NCBI RefSeq assembly: GCF_020177055.1
Contig: NZ_JAIQXT010000008.1
Coordinates: 1-64,000, forward strand
Direction: 5' to 3'
DNA: 64,000 nucleotides
Origin: Sphingomonas sp. R647
Lineage (GTDB): Bacteria; Pseudomonadota; Alphaproteobacteria; Sphingomonadales; Sphingomonadaceae
The notes under the pieces are model-generated. The model was given only the letters and a program-made list of their open reading frames with translations. It was not told where the DNA came from and did not search any database. Position 1 is the first letter of the stretch, and each line of letters opens with the position of its first letter. Below, one piece after another: positions 59,757 through 64,000 of the stretch. A program made the position numbers and the translations under genes.

Positions 59757-62120
59757 TCAGGCGACGCGGGCGGCGTCGTGCTGGCTGTCGCGGGTGGCGA
59801 GGGTGCGCGCTTCGACCACGGGCAGGGGGCGGCCGAAGTAATAGCCCTGGACCTTGGTGCAGCCGAGCGCCTGGATCAGGCGGTGTTCGTCTTCGGTCTC
59901 GACGCCCTCGGCGGTAGTGGCCATGCCGAGGCTCTGGGCGAGCGCGACGACAGCGCGGATGATCGCGATCGCCTCTTTCTGGCCCTTGGATGCGCCCTGC
60001 ACGAAGCTGCGGTCGATCTTGATGGAGCTGAAGCGGGTGCGGGACAGGTAGCCGAGCGAGGAATAGCCGGTGCCGAAATCGTCGAGGCTGAGGCGGACGC
60101 CCATGTCGAGGATCGCCTCGAGCGTCTGCACCGCGGCGGTGCCTTCGCGCATGAATACGCTTTCGGTGACTTCGAGTTCGAGGCGGCTAGGGGGGAGGCC
60201 GCTTTCCTTGAGCGCGCTTCTGACGAACGAGGCGAAGCCGGCATTGTGGAGCTGTTCGGGGCTGACATTGACCGCGACGCGGATCGGGTCGTCCCACTTC
60301 GCCGCCTCGACACACGCGGCGCGCAGCACCCATTCGCCGATCGCGCCGATCAGGCGGGCGTCTTCGGCGAGCGGCACGAACTTGACCGGGGAGATCGGGC
60401 CGAGCTCCGGGTGGGTCCAGCGCAGCAGTGCTTCAAACCCCATCAGCGCGCCGGTGCCGGCCTGAACCACCGGCTGGTAGAGCAGGTGGAGCTGGTCGTT
60501 CTCGATCGCGCCGCGCAAGGCGATTTCGAGGACGCGGCGCTCCTCGGCCTCGACATGGAGCTGGGGTTCATAGGCGTGGAAATGGCCGCCGCCGGCGTCC
60601 TTGGAGCGGTAGAGCGCGAGGTCGGCGGAGCGGATCAGCATCTCGGCCGTGCGCCCGTCGCGTGGGCCGACCGCGAGGCCGACGCTGGCGCCGATGTAGA
60701 GGGTGTGGTTGTCGACGTCGTACGGGGCGGAGAGGACGTCGATGATCGTGCGGGCGAGCCGCTCGACTGCGGCGCTGTCATTGGCGTCGCGGACCACGAC
60801 CGCGAACTCGTCGCCACCGAGCCGCCCGATCATCTCGTTCGGCGTCATCAGCTGCTTGAGGCGTTCGGACACGCGCATCAGCAACCGGTCGCCGACCGGG
60901 TGGCCGAGCGTGTCGTTGACCGCCTTGAACCGGTCGAGGTCGATCATCATGAAGGCGCAGCGCGCATTCCACTTGTCGGCCTCGGCCATTGCCGTCGCGA
61001 GTGCTTCGTTGATCAGCAGGCGGTTGGGCAGGCCGGTGAGCGTGTCGTAGCGCGCCATGCGGCTGATCTGGTTGGCGGATTCGCGCGCTTCGGTGACGTC
61101 GGAGCCGACGCCGCGGAAACCGACGAACGCGCCCTGTTCGTTGAGGCGCGGCGAGCCGGTGAGTTCCCACCAGCGCTCCTCGCCATCGACGATGACGGGG
61201 AGGAGGATGTCGCGGAAGGGTTCGCGCGTCTTGAGCGAGTCGGCGAGGTCGCGCAGCCCTTGCGAGAAATTGCCGCTTTCCCAAGCCGAGCCGGCGAGCA
61301 CCTGAAGGAAGGGCATGCCGTTGATCGCCTTGGGATCGACGCCGAGCGAGACGGCGAAGCGCGGGTTGGCGCGGAAGACGCGGCGCTGGGCGTCGGTCTC
61401 CCACAGCCAGTCGGCGCTCTTGTCCTCAAACTCGCGCAGCAACAGGCTGACGGTTTCGTCGCGTTCGGCGAGCGCGATCTCGCCTGCGCGGATGACGACC
61501 AGCGCCTTGCCGCGCGCGAAACAGGCGATGACGAGGAGGAGGGTGAACAGCAACGCCGCCGCGCCGAGCGCGGGCGACTGGGTGAGCGCGAGCGCGGCTG
61601 CATTGGCGCTACCGAGTACGACGAGGAAGCTGATCGTGGCGAGCGGGAGCGCGGCCATCGCGACCGAGGAGGCGACCATCAGGATCGACAGCACGATCCA
61701 CAGGCCATTTGCCGCCTGCGCATCGGCGGAGGCGCCGAACAACAGGGGGGCGATCGACCACACTGCGCCGAGCGCGATGCCGTCGAGCATCGTGTCGCGC
61801 ACGTCGCGCAGGGTTGCAGTGCGCTCGGTCCGGTGGCGCACGGCGAGACGGCGGAAGGCGACCGCGACGCCGACTGCGGCGACGAGCGCGCCCCAGCTTG
61901 CGAGTTTCCAGATCGGGACGAGGCTGGCGAAGTTGAGGACGATCAGCGTTGCGCCAAGGACGTTGGCGGCGAGCATGAACAAGGCGAGCTGGCTGCCCGC
62001 ATTCATCTGGGCCGCACGGATCGGCCCCCAATCGGTCGTATCCGCCGGGTCATAGAGCCCGAGCAGCGCGCGCATGTCGATACGCGGCCGCGCGAACTGG
62101 GAGGTGGTCTGGCTCGTCAC
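59757..62120 (-). CDS. PAS-GGDEF-EAL protein, cyclic di-GMP turnover
   Basis: A 787-residue signalling protein. The first 200 residues hold about six hydrophobic helices (membrane sensor). A PAS-type domain (about 225-345) precedes GGDEF (GGDEF at 435-439) and EAL (EAL at 563-565). Both catalytic motifs are intact, so it may both make and break cyclic di-GMP. No RxxD inhibitory site precedes GGDEF. It would adjust motility and polysaccharide production. It is alone on the minus strand between the receptor and the acyl ligase. Confidence 0.92.
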   Translation of the reverse strand: MTSQTTSQFARPRIDMRALLGLYDPADTTDWGPIRAAQMNAGSQLALFMLAANVLGATLIVLNFASLVPIWKLASWGALVAAVGVAVAFRRLAVRHRTERTATLRDVRDTMLDGIALGAVWSIAPLLFGASADAQAANGLWIVLSILMVASSVAMAALPLATISFLVVLGSANAAALALTQSPALGAAALLFTLLLVIACFARGKALVVIRAGEIALAERDETVSLLLREFEDKSADWLWETDAQRRVFRANPRFAVSLGVDPKAINGMPFLQVLAGSAWESGNFSQGLRDLADSLKTREPFRDILLPVIVDGEERWWELTGSPRLNEQGAFVGFRGVGSDVTEARESANQISRMARYDTLTGLPNRLLINEALATAMAEADKWNARCAFMMIDLDRFKAVNDTLGHPVGDRLLMRVSERLKQLMTPNEMIGRLGGDEFAVVVRDANDSAAVERLARTIIDVLSAPYDVDNHTLYIGASVGLAVGPRDGRTAEMLIRSADLALYRSKDAGGGHFHAYEPQLHVEAEERRVLEIALRGAIENDQLHLLYQPVVQAGTGALMGFEALLRWTHPELGPISPVKFVPLAEDARLIGAIGEWVLRAACVEAAKWDDPIRVAVNVSPEQLHNAGFASFVRSALKESGLPPSRLELEVTESVFMREGTAAVQTLEAILDMGVRLSLDDFGTGYSSLGYLSRTRFSSIKIDRSFVQGASKGQKEAIAIIRAVVALAQSLGMATTAEGVETEDEHRLIQALGCTKVQGYYFGRPLPVVEARTLATRDSQHDAARVA

Positions 62121-62220
62121 GCGCGGAGGTTACGCGAGAGGAGGTTAGCGATCGGTTAGAGACGGCGGGGGCGGGGGAAATAAATCAGGCGGGTCGAGGG
62201 AGCGGCTAACGTTCCCCTGT

Positions 62221-62329
62221 CGTCACCCCCGCGAAAGCGGGGGCCCATCTCGTGTCGGATCGGCGCATTGCACCGGTGCGGTGTGTGGACAGTCCGGGAG
62301 ATGGGCCCCGGGTCAAGCCCGGGGTGACG
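62221..62329. repeat. Palindromic intergenic repeat, family B copy 4
   Basis: Arms at 62221-62250 and 62298-62329 are inverted copies apart from their cores: the left core is GCGAAAGC-like and the right core is GGGTCAAGCCC-like, so the element looks like a hybrid of two subtypes. It lies between the GGDEF-EAL gene start and the acyl ligase stop. Confidence 0.85.
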
Positions 62330-62348
62330 AAATGGCAGGCGTCTGCCC

Positions 62349-64000
62349 TTACGCCGCGATGCTGTAGGGCTTGATCTCGCCGTTGAGATACTGGTTGCGG
62401 GCCTTGGCGCGGCTGAGCTTGCCCGAGCTGGTGCGGGGCAGCGTGCGCGGCGGGATCAGTTCGATGACGCAGTTCATGCCGGTGACCGCGCGGACGCGCT
62501 CACGGATTTCCTCGCGCAGCTTTTGCCGCTCGCTGTCGTCGCTGGTGCGGCACTGGACGAGCACGGCGGGGGTTTCCTCGCCGCCCGGCGTGGTGATCGC
62601 GAAGGCCGCAACGTCGCCTTGCTTGAAGGCGGGGAGCTGTTCCACCGCCCATTCGATGTCCTGCGGCCAGTGGTTGCGACCGTTGACGATGATCATGTCC
62701 TTCGCCCGGCCGACGATGTAGATATAGCCGTCGGACATATAGCCCATGTCGCCGGTATCCAGCCAACCGTCCTTCATGCAGGCGTCGGTCGATTCAGGAT
62801 CGCGGAAATAGCCGACCATCACGCTCGGGCCACGGCACCACACCTTGCCGATCGCGCGGTCGGGCAGCGGGGTGCCGTCCTCTTCGCGGATCTGGATTTC
62901 CATGTCCTTGACCGCCTTGCCGCAGTTGACGATCGCGCGGAAGCGCTGGGGGCGGTCACCGCCATTGACGCCGCCGGACAGCTGGGTTTCCTCGACCAGC
63001 TCGACCAGGATGCCCTCACCGGGGGGCATGATCGAGACGGCCAGCGTCGCTTCGGCAAGGCCGTAGCTGGGCAGGAAGGCGCTGGCCTGGAAGCCGGCAT
63101 CGGCGAACGCGTCGACGAAGCTCTGCATCACGTCGGGACGGATCATGTCGGCGCCATTGCCCGCTACGCGCCAGCGCGACAGGTCGAACCGCTCCGACGC
63201 CTTGGTCTGGCTGGACATGCGGCGCGCGCAGATGTCGTAGCCGAAGGTCGGCGAATAGGAGAGGGTCGTGCCCTGATTCCGGCTGATGAGGTCGAGCCAT
63301 GCGAGCGGGCGCCGGGCGAAATCCTCGGTCTTGAGGTAGTCGGTCGAGACCTGATTGGCGACGACCGAGAGGAAGCAGCCGACCAGCCCCATGTCGTGAT
63401 ACCAGGGCAGCCACGATACGCAGCGGTCGCTGTCCTGCAGCAGCATCCCATGGCTGTGCGCCGACAGATTGTTGAGCAGCGCATGGTGGGTGATCGCTAC
63501 GCCATGCGGGAAGCGGGTCGAGCCGCTGCTATACTGAAGATAGGCGATGTCGTTGGTGTCGGCCTTGGGCAGTTCCGCCTCGGGGGCTTCGCGGGTGGCG
63601 AAGCTTTCCCAGTCGATGCCTTCGACACCCTTGAGGCGCGCGGCTTCACCGGCCATCGCCGAGAGTTCGACGGGGTAGAACAGCATCGACGGGTCGCAGC
63701 TTTCGAGCTGGACCGAGAGCTGGTCGATATAATGCTGGCTGCCGCCGAAGCTGGTCGGCAGCGGCAGCGGCACGGGCCAGGCGCCGGCATAGATCACGCC
63801 GAAGAACAGCGAGGCGAAATCGGTGCCGGTTTCGGCGATCAGCGCGATCCGGTCCTGCGGCTTCACGCCTGCGGCGATCAGGCGGCGCGCCTGCGCCAGC
63901 GCGTCTTCACGCATCTCGCTGTAGCGATAGGCGCGGGTCAGCGTGCCGCGTGCATCGTGGAAATTCAGTCCGCGTCCGCCCTGCGCGGCATAATCCAGCG
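62349..64000 (-). CDS. Fatty acyl-AMP ligase (partial, runs off right edge)
   Basis: At least 550 residues of an adenylate-forming enzyme of the fatty acyl-AMP ligase type. The phosphate-binding loop is LQYSSGSTRFPHGV, the A8-type motif DGWLDTGDMGY and the catalytic-Lys region SSGKLSRAK near the C-terminus are present. Reading upstream of the first ATG (63914) the frame stays open to the end, giving LDYAAQGGRGLNFHDARG, which matches the family N-terminus, so the true start lies outside the window. It activates fatty acids as acyl-AMP for transfer to an acyl carrier. The neighbours beyond the edge would decide the product. Confidence 0.93.
   Translation of the reverse strand, partial: LDYAAQGGRGLNFHDARGTLTRAYRYSEMREDALAQARRLIAAGVKPQDRIALIAETGTDFASLFFGVIYAGAWPVPLPLPTSFGGSQHYIDQLSVQLESCDPSMLFYPVELSAMAGEAARLKGVEGIDWESFATREAPEAELPKADTNDIAYLQYSSGSTRFPHGVAITHHALLNNLSAHSHGMLLQDSDRCVSWLPWYHDMGLVGCFLSVVANQVSTDYLKTEDFARRPLAWLDLISRNQGTTLSYSPTFGYDICARRMSSQTKASERFDLSRWRVAGNGADMIRPDVMQSFVDAFADAGFQASAFLPSYGLAEATLAVSIMPPGEGILVELVEETQLSGGVNGGDRPQRFRAIVNCGKAVKDMEIQIREEDGTPLPDRAIGKVWCRGPSVMVGYFRDPESTDACMKDGWLDTGDMGYMSDGYIYIVGRAKDMIIVNGRNHWPQDIEWAVEQLPAFKQGDVAAFAITTPGGEETPAVLVQCRTSDDSERQKLREEIRERVRAVTGMNCVIELIPPRTLPRTSSGKLSRAKARNQYLNGEIKPYSIAA

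Noticed and set aside
59640..62159. A very long plus-strand open frame opposite the GGDEF-EAL gene
   Set aside because: It has low-complexity, charged composition typical of antisense frames in GC-rich DNA, and the minus strand encodes intact PAS, GGDEF and EAL motifs.
1..64000. CRISPR arrays, prophage genes, transposases or integrases
   Set aside because: No regularly spaced direct repeats with spacers and no matching protein motifs were seen in the reading frames.

Overview
The window is a contiguous, gene-dense, GC-rich stretch of an alphaproteobacterial chromosome, most likely from Sphingomonadaceae (Sphingomonas or a close relative). This rests on three TonB-dependent receptors, exosortase-A-type polysaccharide genes, many N-terminal signal peptides, alphaproteobacterial-style regulatory sites and small proteins I associate with sphingomonads. 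No phage, transposase, integrase or CRISPR array was seen. The assignment is inference from protein character, not from a database search.

Layout. 1-2 kb: a dienelactone-hydrolase-like protein and a glutathione transferase, with two families of palindromic intergenic repeats. 2-7.5 kb: extracellular polysaccharide genes (asparagine-synthase-like enzyme, polymerase/ligase with a tiny overlapping membrane protein, glycosyltransferase, two-helix membrane protein). 7.5-8.8 kb: a divergent module of two small proteins and a LexA-like S24 protein, with a GTTC-N7-GTTC box between them. 8.8-17.6 kb: a TonB-like protein, an SLC13-type carrier, a zinc-ribbon protein, a lipoprotein, an aldehyde dehydrogenase, a quinone oxidoreductase, a flavodoxin-like protein and an M20 peptidase. 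17.7-23.1 kb: an apparent phytate/organic-phosphate operon (TonB receptor, purple-acid-phosphatase-like enzyme, beta-propeller phytase) with a Pho-box candidate. 23.3-25.5 kb: glnB-glnA, with a sigma-54 promoter and an NtrC-like enhancer candidate. 25.5-37 kb: a DUF885 protein, a TPR protein, a BaiN-type flavoprotein without a normal start codon, map, a CinA-type protein, a permuted photolyase-like FAD protein and an M16 protease pair. 37-40.6 kb: two tandem secreted/membrane paralogues, a lipoprotein and a frameshifted gene.

40.7-56.3 kb holds ribosomal and transcription genes that are usually contiguous but are scattered here: rplJ-rplL, then 8 kb away rplK-rplA, tRNA-Trp, and secE-nusG on the other strand. 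Between them lie an L,D-transpeptidase, an SMR exporter, a YaiI protein, a DEAD-box helicase, a Fur-box-like controlled receptor/PepSY pair, a four-gene overlapping operon (YqaA, NTF2-like, GNAT, nitrilase) and a TPR protein. 56.4-64 kb: a DUF1624 membrane protein coupled to a siderophore-type receptor, a PAS-GGDEF-EAL protein and a fatty acyl-AMP ligase that runs off the right edge.

The most interesting items are the phytate operon with its Pho box, the glnB sigma-54/NtrC arrangement, the SOS-box/S24 module with a probably leaderless transcript, the domain-swapped photolyase-like protein, the start-less flavoprotein beside a palindromic repeat, and the broken ribosomal cluster.
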